This document shows positions 1-10,171 of a stretch of DNA of 64,000 nt, piece by piece. A program made the translations under genes and the position numbers. Origin of the DNA: Solanum dulcamara (taxonomy: Eukaryota > Streptophyta > Magnoliopsida > Solanales > Solanaceae); assembly GCF_947179165.1 (NCBI RefSeq), contig NC_077237.1:62851523-62915522 (forward strand), written 5' to 3'. The notes beneath the pieces were generated by a model, which searched no databases, was not told where the DNA came from, and was given only the letters and a program-made list of their open reading frames with translations. Within the stretch, counting starts at the first letter, position 1. Every line of letters begins with the position of its first letter.

Positions 1-2280
1 GTAAGTGACGACATGGGATGTTATGAAGCACGTAGGTAAGTAAAGTAAAGGCCCAAAAGATATCTGTTGGGTAAGGTATTGACATGTGATTTAAATGTAA
101 AGTTGAAACCTAAAAGAAAAGCAGACAGAAAGTGCAATAGATGCAGTTTGAAGTTGGACATACGAGGCAAGTCCATTACTTTCATACTATTGTTAACGTT
201 GAAAGCCCTGTATGGCTACGATATGAGATGATATTGAAAGCCCTGTGTGGCTGTGATATAATATGAATATATATATGTGTTGGCCCTATGAGGCATTGTT
301 GGTATTTTCTGCGTGCAGGTTTGGGATAAGTAAGAAATATAGAGGAAACTCTACCAAAATTTTCCCAGGACAAGAAAAAGGAATGAACATAGCTTTATAA
401 AATGTCCTGGAAGTGGATACCAAGTACCCCTATTGTGTTTAATTAAAGTTGTAGGACGTACTCTTCATGTCATCGACAAGGGGCACCATTCCTACTCGGA
501 GAGTTTTATTTCAGAGTAACAGAAGCCTATCTGAGCAGGAAAGTTCAGAGCACGGTATCTCCAGCCATATTTGTGTTGTAGGAAAGGAAAGAAAAACTCC
601 TGGTAAAGGGTAAAATGTCCAGCAATTGAGTTCACTTTTCTTGAAAAGTACCAAGCCCCAACTCATAGTTAAAAATTGAATAAGTTGTTCATAACTTGAG
701 GATTAACCTGGAAGGGAACCAGGGAAGCCAAACATTAAGAAGTATTATGATGTTTAAAGGACTCTAGTTTTCTTTTAACGGTGGTTGAAAAGTGTTTTGT
801 GATAACATTTTATTAATTTTCCACCGACTAATTGGAGAAAGAAATTATAATAAAAGCGCCCCAAAGAGATGTCATGAACTGAATATGAGTATGAATTTAA
901 AGGTATGGTATAGCAGTACGGGGACAAAGTGAGACCGCTACTAAGGCGCACTTGGTAGAGGCTAACTAAGTTAAAAGCCTGCGTTGAGTACGCAACAAGA
1001 GTATGGAGCTGAAGATATAAAGAAATGACGCGGGTACACAACGTCGCCTTGAAAATAGTGGAACCCTTAAGGGACGAGGATGGCAAACTTAAGGAATAAT
1101 TGGTGTAACCTACATTCACCCCAAGGAATAAAAGGTGCAGCTTCCATTCATCTCAGGAAACAAAGGATATAGGTTGGGAAAGCCACTACTCCAAGAGAAC
1201 ATGGGACAATGAATCCCGGAATATAAATGTTGTCTAGTTAAAAGAAAATTGAGAACGGCTACAAGTGTATATTAAATTTTTATAAAGACAAGTAGAATGT
1301 GGCCTCGGACGAGTAGTCTCATGGGTCCCATTACTTAAGTACAGAGTAATAGATGAGGTGTCATAATATGTATGAAGAAGTTCTTGTCGTTTCATAATTT
1401 AGCCAAAATTCCGTACACAGATAACCAGGTTGTAAAATATACAGGAAGACGGGGACCTGATGCAGTACCAAGTAGATTGGAGAAAGAGATTGGACAAAAT
1501 TGAGACTAGACATAGAGACATAAAGCAAGGTACAAGCAGATGAAAGTACAAGTACCCTCTAAATGGGGGAAGTTAATGAGAAAATGGCGAAAGTAGGAGG
1601 AGGAAATTGATGTGGCAATATATTTGAGATGGATGTCTAAACTTCAATAAAATATTTTGCCAGACCAAGTTAGAAAGGTCCGGAAGCCACCAATAATTGG
1701 ATGGAAGCTAGAATGCTACATAAGGAAGCATTAAGAAGGTTGTGATGAGACCTTGAACAACATAACACTACAAGGCGGCTGCGTATAAAACAGAAGAGTA
1801 TAACCAGGAAAATATATCGAATAACTCAAGAGACATTACGAAGGATAATGACAGTATGCTAGACCAAATGCCAAAATGTTGGCTATAGAGTTAGTCGCAA
1901 ATGATGTTGCGATAGATAAATAACCAAAGAAAAAGGAATAGAAAGCCTCTTGTGGTAGAAAATGAGAAGAACTCAGAGTGAATAGGGGGAAAAAAAGAAG
2001 TACGACAAAGGATGACGAGTGGGACAATGCTAAGATATCTCTTAGGTTAAGTTGAAAACCTTCTCATATCCTTGTAAAGGTAAAGAATGACACGAAGATG
2101 TGTCAAGAGGATTACAAGCAGGGGTAAGGAAAATTTTGAAATGGTTTAAATAAGATGGACAAGACTAGCTGGTTGCAAGATAACAGAGGAAATGACAAGG
2201 CAAAACATAAAGACTCGCGAGACAATGCTAAGATAAATTTTAGGCTAAGTTGAGTGCCCCGCACATTATTGCAAGGATTA
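1..2280. other. unassigned repeat-derived DNA
   Basis: I recognise no gene, LTR end or protein domain here in any frame. The open frames are short and lack known motifs. The tract precedes an integrase remnant on the plus strand, so it may be the badly decayed gag-pol half of the same gypsy element, but that is inference from position only. A phrase around GACAATGCTAAGATA followed by TTAGG-TAAGTTGA occurs twice, near 2024-2057 and 2221-2254, the second copy just before the 5S-like sequence. Confidence 0.4.
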
Positions 2281-2282
2281 CC

Positions 2283-2404
2283 AAGAAACGCGACATGAGG
2301 ACTTCCCAAAAAGGTCACCCATCCCAGTACTTCTCTCGCCCCAACACGCTTAACTTCGAAATTCTGATGGAACTTAATGCGTTAGTGCTGGTATGATCAC
2401 GCGA
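2283..2404 (-). pseudogene. 5S rRNA-like sequence (relic gene or Cassandra-type TRIM piece)
   Basis: Read on the minus strand this ~120-base stretch follows plant 5S rRNA end to end. The start region (GATCATACCAGCACTAA), the A-box part of the internal pol III promoter (GAAGTTAAGCGTG) and the C-box part (GATGGGTGACC, then GGGAAGTCCTC) are clear. Scattered substitutions, including a changed CACCGGATC-equivalent block and a run of T in place of C after GGTGACC, show it is not a functional copy. It is single, not part of a 5S array. Cassandra TRIM retroelements carry 5S sequences in short LTRs, so this may be a Cassandra LTR; I could not find a second LTR. Confidence 0.75.
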
Positions 2405-2699
2405 GATGGAAGAATCTGAACTAGTGACGGGCGAATGATATGAGATTATGTACCCAGAGTATTATAAGATACGTTAAGGCAATTGTAATAAGGTCTTAAG
2501 GAAAACCAATAGGATTAATTAATAACCAACTGATGGCGCACTTGAATGCCATAATTCTTCGACATAGTACTAGTTAATGATAGGCAAATAACCGAATGGC
2601 TATATGGGCCAGTGGGCGAGGGAATTTCGACACCACTTGGCAACCAACTCTAAGGATTGAAAAGCAAAACCCAAAAGGTAAGGGTACCAGTTGATGTAA

Positions 2700-3985
2700 T
2701 TTACGAAAGCCAGGAAGTAATACCCGAGGTTGAAAATTCCACAATATGACCAGGGCTACAAGACTTACTTCACACTCCGTCGACAGATGACTTTGGAGGG
2801 AATGTTACCTAGGGATTAAAGATATTACCCCATGCTCCTTCAATCAAAGGCTACCTACTCAGCCGAGAAGGTGTAAAATTAAAGGGTAAAAGAGTGGTAG
2901 GACCTTACGGAGTACCCATAGCTATTATCCCAGACAAAGGAGCCCAAATTATAGTTAATTACCGAGGATCAGTCCACGAAGAAACTAGGAAGACAAATAA
3001 GTCTTCGTACACTACTTGACCCTCAAACCTGATGACCAAGCTAAAGCATACCATTTAAATGCTAGAAGATATGTCATAAGCTGGTGTTGTTAACTTCAAA
3101 AATAGCTGGGATGATTATCTATCACTTATCAAGTTGCTTACAATAATAATTACTACTCTAATATCCCAATGGCCCCATACAAGACTGGTAGAGCAAGATG
3201 TGTAAGTCTCCTATTGGATGGGTCGATGTTAGAAAGGCTAAGCTAAAAAGGCCTCGACAATATTAAGCAAGCTATTGACTAGAAGCCCAAAGTCGGCAGA
3301 AATGATATATAGATAATCGACATCAATATATAGAGTTCAAATTGATGATTGGATGTTCATAACAGGGTCACCCAGAAAAGGAAACTTAACCCAAAATATA
3401 TTAGATTGTATCAAGTTGCTCATAAGGTGGGTAAAGTGGCCGGTGAGTTGAGCTTACCACCTTATTTGGAAACTATACATCCAATCCATCAGAAAGGGAT
3501 GCTTCACAAGGGTACTGATGAGCCACTAGGGTATGTTCCATAGATAATGTCCAAGAAATAGAATCCTGCAAGGAATAACCTATCGCCATCTTAGATCGGT
3601 AAACTAGAAGATTATAGACTAAAGACGTGCCTCCCATCAAGATACTGTGGCAAAACTAAAACCAGAAAAGGGGATGACCTGAGAAATTGAAAAGGACATA
3701 AAATACAAGTATTTGTACCTATTCTCGATGTCTACTAGAAGATTGTAGACTAAAGACGTGCCTCTCATCAAGATACTGTGGCAAAACCAAAACTAGAAAA
3801 GGGGATGACCTGAGAAATTGAAGAGGACATAAAACAAAAGTATTTGTACCTATTCCCGATGTCTACAAGTAACCCCAACTCATGAAACTCATATATTAAT
3901 TATTTGGATGAAAATATATATGATCGCAATAGAAAACAATCTTCCTACAATCAGTATAAAGTCTTGAGGGAAGTTTTATTTAACA
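2700..3985 (+). pseudogene. Ty3/gypsy integrase C-terminal half with chromodomain, heavily decayed (element E)
   Basis: Fragments in several frames match chromovirus integrase in order: a stretch like the segment before the catalytic core near 2725, the second catalytic block around 2920-2965 (readable as IIPDKGAQ), the YNN...PMAPY block near 3140-3180, and the GPY/F-like and chromodomain-preceding part at 3349-3543 (KLNPKYIRLYQVAHKVGKVA, then LPP and IHP). The chromodomain part, 3603-3864, is duplicated in tandem. Frameshifts and stops occur throughout. A polypurine stretch and LTR follow directly, so this is the 3' end of an element whose 5' half is unrecognisable or lost. Confidence 0.7.
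3603..3864 (+). repeat. 131-bp tandem duplication in chromodomain region
   Basis: Two direct copies, 3603-3733 and 3734-3864, start with ACTAGAAGATT and end with CGATGTCT. They differ by about ten substitutions and no obvious indel. The unit covers the end of the gypsy integrase chromodomain of element E. 131 is not a multiple of three, so the duplication itself breaks the frame. Confidence 0.9.
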
Positions 3986-4002
3986 TTCGGGGACGAATGT
4001 TC

Positions 4003-4017
4003 TAAAGAGGGGAAGGA
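4003..4017 (+). promoter_or_regulatory. polypurine tract of element E
   Basis: AAAGAGGGGAAGGA lies directly before the TGTTACACCCC start of the 3' LTR, just after a short CATTCGGGGACGAATG palindrome. This is the usual plus-strand primer position for gypsy elements. Assignment rests on position and composition. Confidence 0.7.
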
Positions 4018-4334
4018 TGTTACACCCCACAGTCTTGAGCTCGGAATAGTTCTTAAGCTTCTTAAAAGTGATCATGTGAGCCGGATAATCTACGACACCA
4101 TCAAATGACTCCAAGGAAAGAAGAGTGCGATACCCCATCAGAGGGAAGGTTGGAAATAGAGTCATAAGAAATCCAAAAGGAATTGGAGGCTAAGAAATGA
4201 GTCGTAGGACTCGATTTACCAACGTAATCTACTAATTTAGAAGTCTTATACACTTGAGTTACTTAAAGACATACCAAGCTTACGTAGCAAGGATTACACG
4301 AGTTCTTAAAATAAGACGAGATTACGAACCCACG

Positions 4335-4570
4335 GAGAAGAGGAGAAGATGACATGTGGCATCCTAGGAAGATAACATGTGGCATCCTAGGAAGGTGACA
4401 CGTGGCAGAACCTCAAGCAAGCAGGTGATCCACCTACTTGGGTCAAGTAGGTGAACTACCTTCTTGGGGGTGGGCCCCACCAAGGACACGTGGCAGCCCC
4501 TAACTAGTTGCATGGTTACGTTGGCCCAATAAGGTGTGGACACGTGTCTCCTCTATGGGGATGACACATG
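4335..4570 (+). promoter_or_regulatory. array of G-box/ABRE-like motifs in LTR U3
   Basis: At least six CACGTG-type motifs, intact or one base off, occur within 240 bases upstream of the TATA-like box: two GACATGTGGCATCCTAGGAA-type units, then GACACGTGGCAG, GGACACGTGGCAG, GGACACGTGTC and GACACATGTCACC. The first units form a short tandem repeat. ACGTGGC cores are known bZIP/ABRE targets in plants; activity here is inference. Confidence 0.55.
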
Positions 4571-6421
4571 TCACCTCCCAAAACAGCACATAAAAGTATG
4601 TTAATGACTCTTAAGTCATTCATTTTCAGCAAAAAGGAAACCAAAGAGAAGACAGAAGAAACGTGAAGCAAGAAAAGGATTAGCTACGACTTTGGCCAAA
4701 TTTAAGGTGAGTTCTTCAATTTTCCTCCGTGAATTAATTATCTACAATGTTTTTCAACCATGTGGGGGTGTATACATGTGTCTTAGGATGCCTATGGAAC
4801 CATGGTTTCTGTTTACACTTGGAAAGAAATAAGAGAAAGTTGAAGGAGAAAATGTTAAGAACTGGTTAACAAACCCGTTTTTGGAAGGGACTGTTGTTAA
4901 TAATATTGGTATAACTTCTTGTGTACAGATTCGTTTCGAATTATTAAGTATGTTTTGGAAAGGTATTTCATAGGTATATAACTTTTATTTAGCCTTTAAA
5001 ATCTATTTTTGCTTTTATCTTATCGAAAAAGGGTAATGAAGTATAGAGGAGGTACTAGCCATATTTTGGTTTTGAAATTCTTACACGGACTGCTGTTGGT
5101 ATTTTGGGCATATCTTTTTGCACAGAATTAATGTAGGGGTGATTCGAAATTTTATGCGACCCTAAGACACATGTATATAACTTTAATGGAGGATATAAAT
5201 CCTTTTTCCCTCAATTACCCCTTCGAAATGAAGTGACAGTGCAAGAAAGTAAGCTGTCCAGAATTCACGTTATTGTTGGTTGGCTTTAGTTATTAGGGGT
5301 GTGATTGGAAATTCTGATAGGGCACATTATAGGGAAGATGCTGCCCAATTTTCATTAACGCCTTAACTAATTAAAGGACTAGTCGAGGAAACGGACAATG
5401 AAATAGATTCTATGGATACTAAGGTGCAACTGAAGGTGATGGAAAGTCCAGAGTGGTAGATATTCGTATTACTTCCATGTTGAATAGGTTCAAAGGACGA
5501 TAAGTCAAACATGAAAAAGAGTAACTCGTACGAGGTATGTAAAGCTTTCTCTTGGCATATTTTGGTATAAGTACGTACAACTATCTTTCTTTCCTTTTGG
5601 CAAGTCGTAGCCTTAAGTGAATTGTATGTGGAATGTGGGGATAATTTCATTTCCAGAACTCCAGGTATGCCTCATAATCCCTAACTACGGTTAGGTGTTG
5701 ACACCCCTACAAGAATTGAGCATTGCCTGTTAAGGTTTTTACGTGCTAAAGAGTAGTGTATGGGAAACTATCTTTCCTTTCTCTTGATATGTACTTTGTA
5801 TGAAAATGAGATTATAATGCCATAGTTGTTCACTGAGCCCCAGAATGGGTCGGGTATGAGATATGTATATAATGACCATCTGAAGGAAAGCACAGACTAG
5901 ATAGAGTTTACTCTCTTTCTTTTCTGGCATGTCTTAGTTGTAAGTTAAATATGATGTGAGCTCCGGAGTAACTCCATTCTTAACATCTCCTATTTACTTT
6001 TGAATATCGAACTCTGATAGCAGTTGAACTATTTCCCTGGAAACTTTAATATATTAAAAAGGTACCAAATGTACAGGCTCCAAGTCTTAAGGACTATACG
6101 AGACTAAGTGTTTTTGATTCCATAAATGATTTGGCCCTATGTTAATACATGTCTAGGGTCCCCGAGATTACTTTTAAGGCAGCCCATAATGGCATTTAGA
6201 GGACACTCGAGATGACTACACCATTATTCAGGTCCTCAAACAAAAGCTTAACTTTCGTACTCTATTGAGTCTCCAATAATTATTTAAACTGCATATAGTT
6301 GCTCACTACTCTACTCGTGTATACTGTATTACTTTTTTCACCGAGTCCCGAGCCAGGAATAGTAATCGTGCATAATTCACTGCATTGTCCACGGAGCCCC
6401 TCACTAGAGGGTCGGGATACG

Positions 6422-6453
<32 letters not shown>

Positions 6454-6455
6454 AT
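6422..6455. repeat. (TA)n microsatellite
   Basis: About sixteen TA units inside the transcribed part of LTR E. Simple repeat. Confidence 0.95.
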
Positions 6456-7095
6456 GATATATTGTAATAAGGTAGTGATGGCACTAGGTTATGATGATCT
6501 TACAGGTGTATCCACCGAACCCCTAATAGGGATGACTATATGATATAATTTGAACTTGCATGTTTTTATGATTCACAGAGTACATGTACAGAGGCTTCTT
6601 TTATGATGTACTAGATTCCCTGCTTCTCCGCTTCAAATATGTTTCTAGTTATGCTATGCTATGTTTTACATACTCAGTACATATATCGTACTGAACCCCT
6701 TTTCTCGAGGGGCTGCGTTTCATGCCCGCAGGTATAGATACATGTTTTGGAGTCCGTCAGCCTAGGATTCTGCTCAGCTCAGCAGGAGGAGGCTCCATTG
6801 TATCGTAGCCTAGTTTTTGATACTGACCATTGATGTATAAAATTGTTTTGTCTATTTAGGGGTACGACGGGGGCCCTATCCCGCCCCATGTTGTCGATAA
6901 TATTTTTAGAGGTCTGCAGACATGTATATGTTGGTTGTGTATATCAGTTTGATTCAGCTGGGTCTACATGATATATGTTATATGTTATTATGTTATGTCA
7001 GCCTTGTTGGCTTACATGCCCTTTCATGTTACAACTCAAATGAAAAGGGCTACAAGTTTATGAAAATATTATCACCCAATGGGGCTTAATAAATG

Positions 7096-7675
7096 TACCC
7101 CGGTCCCCGTTGTTAGAATGGTTTAGATTCGTTCTTTGATAAATAGAGAACACAAATTTCAAAAGTATTATATTTTTTGATAATCTATTTCCCATCTTCC
7201 AACACTTTTCATCTCTATTCCATCTTCATAGTCTCTATTTGCATCGCCTCACCACTTCTACGTATTTGTTTAGATTACACATCAATAATTTTGTGGATAA
7301 TATATCTTTTTATTTATCAAACACACAAAAAAAATAAGAAAACATTTTTCAAAAAGTATTTTGCATGGAAAAATTTCCTTCATACCAAAATTGATTTATT
7401 TACGTAATCAAAACTTGTGAAGACCACAAAAGCTAATTAGGTAAAGTTGAATGAAGATGAAAACTAACTAGACAAAGTTAAATAAATTTTGAAAGGCAAA
7501 ACAAAGTTGGATGACTCCAATGGTCGATTACTATAAATTAAGTGACCATCTAGATATTCAACTCGATTTAATAGACAAATATCTTCATGATTTTAAAGTT
7601 TTAAAAACAAATAGAAGATTTACTGACATTGAAAATCGATAATTTTCTTTACTCTAATATCGTTGATTCAAACGC
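7096..7675. other. AT-rich spacer, no feature seen
   Basis: Between LTR E and the start of recognisable element F coding sequence. One open frame at 7177-7407 is a composition artefact. I see no LTR end, TSD or promoter here; it may be the eroded junction between the two elements. Confidence 0.4.
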
Positions 7676-8150
7676 ATTAATTCCACAGGGTGCCCAAGCT
7701 CAACCTAAGGGTGGTCAATGCAACAATCAGTTTTATGCTCTTCATGGTAGGCAAGAGGTGGAGGAGACTCCCATTGTTGTTACCGGTATGCTATGGGTTT
7801 TCACTATGATGTTTATGCCTTCCTTGATTCTGGTGCAAGGTTATCTTTTGTTACTCCTTTTGTGGCTATGAGATTTGATGTGTGCCCCGAAGTATTTCTC
7901 GAATCCATTTTTGTTTATACTCTCGTAGGTGAGTTGGTTATGGACAAAAGAGTTTATAGAAATTATTTCGTGTTAGTTTTGAATAAAGTTATCCCTTGCA
8001 ATCTTGTTGAATGTGGCATGACAAATTTTGATATTATTCTTTGTATGAATTGGTTATATGCCTCTTATTCATCCATCGATTGTACAACCCGTAGAGTCAA
8101 GTTTCAGTTTCCAAATGATCCTACTCTTGAATGAAAGGGTAATGATTCGG
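7676..8150 (+). pseudogene. Ty3/gypsy gag end and retropepsin remnant (element F)
   Basis: The frame opens in the glutamine-rich end of gag (GAQAQPKGG), followed by the protease. The protease active-site triad is visible as FLDSGA near 7808, with a typical downstream pattern of FVTPFVAMRF, then VYRNY and a CMNWL segment, where related elements have GMDWL. Two frames overlap at 7793-7871, showing an indel near the protease start. Nothing N-terminal of this (no capsid, no zinc knuckle, no 5' LTR) is found, so the element is truncated on its left. Confidence 0.8.
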
Positions 8151-8269
8151 TGGTTAAGGGTCGATTTATTTCATGTCATAAGGCTTGGAATATAATTTCC
8201 TAGGGTTGCATCTACAATGTAGTTTGGGTTAGAGATACTAACTCCGAGACTCCTAATCTTGAGTTAGTT

Positions 8270-9112
8270 TCAGTTGTTAATGAGTTTTTGGAAGTTTTTC
8301 CTGAAGACCTCCAAAGCATTCCTCCCGAAAGGGAAATTGACTTTGGCATAGATCTCTTTCCCCATACTCATTCTATTTCTATTCCTTCTTACTGTATGGA
8401 TTCGGCAGAACTTAAGGAGTTGAAAGAGCGATTGGAGGATTTGTTGGATAAAGGTTTCATAAGACCAAGCATTTTACCTTGGGGTGCTCCCCTGTTTTTT
8501 TTAAGAATAAATATGAGTCTCTCCGAATATGTATAGATTATCAGAAATTGAACAAGGTCACAATTAAGAATAAGTATCCTATCCCAAGGATTTATGACTT
8601 GTTCAATCAGCTCTAAGGAGTATGTTACTTTTCAAAGATTGACCTCCGATAGGTTATCATTAACTCTGAGTGGGGGAGTTTGACATTCCAAAGTCGGCTT
8701 TTAGAACTCGGTATGGTCATTTTGAATTTTTGGTTATATCTTTTGGACTAACGAATACCCAACAACTTTTATGGATTTGATGAACATGGTATTTAGGCAA
8801 TATTTGGATATATTTGTGACTATCTTTATTGATGATATTTTGATTTACTCATGGAGTGAGGAAGAGCATGCCAATTATTTGAGGATTGTGTTGAAAATTC
8901 TCAAAGACTGGCAGTTGTCTGCAACGTTTAGAAAATGTGATTTTTTATAAGATCGGTTGCTTTCTTTGGTAGTTAAAAATTGGCCTAGACCTTGAGTCCT
9001 TATGATATTCAGAGTTTCTTGGGCTTAACCAGTTATTATAGATGGTTTGTGGAAGGTTTTTCTTTCACTGCATTGCCCTTGTCTTCTTTGACTAAAAAGA
9101 AGGTGAAATTCT
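8270..9112 (+). pseudogene. Ty3/gypsy reverse transcriptase remnant (element F)
   Basis: Begins with the linker [20 protein letters not shown] and the RT entry segment [20 protein letters not shown]. Then come pieces of the fingers ([14 protein letters not shown] near 8560), the palm with FIDDILIYS near 8828 (the FIDD-type catalytic box is intact), and the thumb ending around LTKKKVKF near 9100. Stops and frameshifts separate these blocks: a stop replaces one residue near 8613 and the segment near 8745-8775 is out of frame. The RNase H domain that should follow is missing because of the deletion at about 9110. Confidence 0.8.
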
Positions 9113-9149
9113 AGGTCTTGATCGCCGTGTTACGACTAGGCCCAAGGTT

Positions 9150-10140
9150 TGACCGTGACAGATAGATTGACTAAGTCTGCTCACTTCTTATTAGGTCAAA
9201 CTGACTATACTTCATAGAGGTGTCTTACATTTACATCATAGAGGTGGTCTTAGTACATAGGATGCTGGTATCTATTAGTTCAGACCGTGGTACTCAGTTC
9301 ACTTTGTATTTCTTAAGGTCTAATTAGAGAGAGTTGGATACTCGGGTTGAGCCTAGCACAACTTTCCACCCCCAGACTATTTAAGTTTTGGAGAACATTC
9401 TATGGCTTATGTTATTGAATTTGGGGGTCAGTAGGATCAATCCTTGGCTTTTACAGAGTTATCATACAATAATAACTACTATTCAAGCATCCAAATGGCA
9501 CCTTTTGAGGCATTGTATAGTAGGGGATTTCGTCTTCAGTGGGATGGTTTTATGCTTTTGAGGTTAGACCTTGGGGCATTGATTTGTTGCATGATTTGAT
9601 GGATAGACTTCATAGATCCAGGAGAGACTCCGTACTGCCTCGAGTCGGCAGAAGAGCTATGTTGATCAGAGGGTTCATCCTTTGGAGTTCATGGTTGGAG
9701 ACCGAGTATTTCTACGGGTTCTACCCATGAAGGGTATGATGAGACCCAGGAGGAGAGGTAAGCTTAGCACCAGGTTCATCGACCTTTTTGAGATCCTGAG
9801 ATGGATATGAAATATACCTTATGAATTAGCCTTACCCCCAACTTTTTTGAGTGTTAATCCTATATTCCATGTTTCTATGTTGCAATGGTACATTCTATAT
9901 GAGTCTCACGTACTTCAGTGGGATTCGATTCAGTTGGATAAGTCCTTAGCTTTTGAGGAAGAGCTTGTGGCTATTTTAGACAGATAGGTTAGGAAGCTAA
10001 TGTATAAGGAGATTCTATTAGTGAAGGTCCAATAGAAGAATCGTCTGGTCAAGGAGGCTACTTGGGAGATCAAGAGAGTCATGCATACCCAATATCCTCA
10101 CCTTTTTGAGCCATCAGATATCATTTCTTTCTTCAACTTT
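9150..10140 (+). pseudogene. Ty3/gypsy integrase and chromodomain remnant (element F)
   Basis: Starts inside the integrase core (DRLTKSAHFL near 9160), without the HHCC zinc-binding part. The second catalytic segment is visible near 9275-9300 (SSDRGTQFT), and the PMAPFEALY-type segment near 9490-9520. The GPY-like segment and chromodomain follow, with VNPIFHVSMLQWYI near 9855 and EATWEI...YPHLFEPS at 10055-10115. Frames change at least three times. The distinctive ESHVLQWDSIQLD stretch marks a different chromovirus family from elements A-C. Confidence 0.8.
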
Positions 10141-10171
10141 CGAGGACAAAAGTCCTTTTAGTAGTGGAAGT

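Larger units (their letters stand above)
4018..7095 (+). mobile_element. 3' LTR of gypsy chromovirus E (Tekay/Del-like)
   Basis: Starts TGTTACACCCC right after the polypurine tract. It contains a promoter region (G-box array 4335-4570, TATA-like CATAAAAG near 4588) and then a long transcribed part with an ATATAT microsatellite. A stretch at 6715-6900 (GGGGCTGCGTTTCATGCCCG, then TCTGCTCAGCTCAGCAGGAGG) is typical of Solanaceae Tekay LTRs in my recollection. The right end is not sharp: I place it near 7095, where resemblance to LTR sequence fades, and I found no clean CA end or target duplication. No matching 5' LTR is in the window. Confidence 0.6.

Noticed and set aside
775..1119. 114-codon minus-strand frame
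   Set aside because: No motif, sits in decayed repeat DNA, and composition offers no support.
4018..7095. Possible host gene promoter, given the G-box cluster
   Set aside because: The cluster lies inside an LTR directly after a polypurine tract and no host coding sequence follows.
7177..7407. 76-codon hydrophobic frame
   Set aside because: AT-rich spacer; hydrophobic residues follow from T-rich codons.
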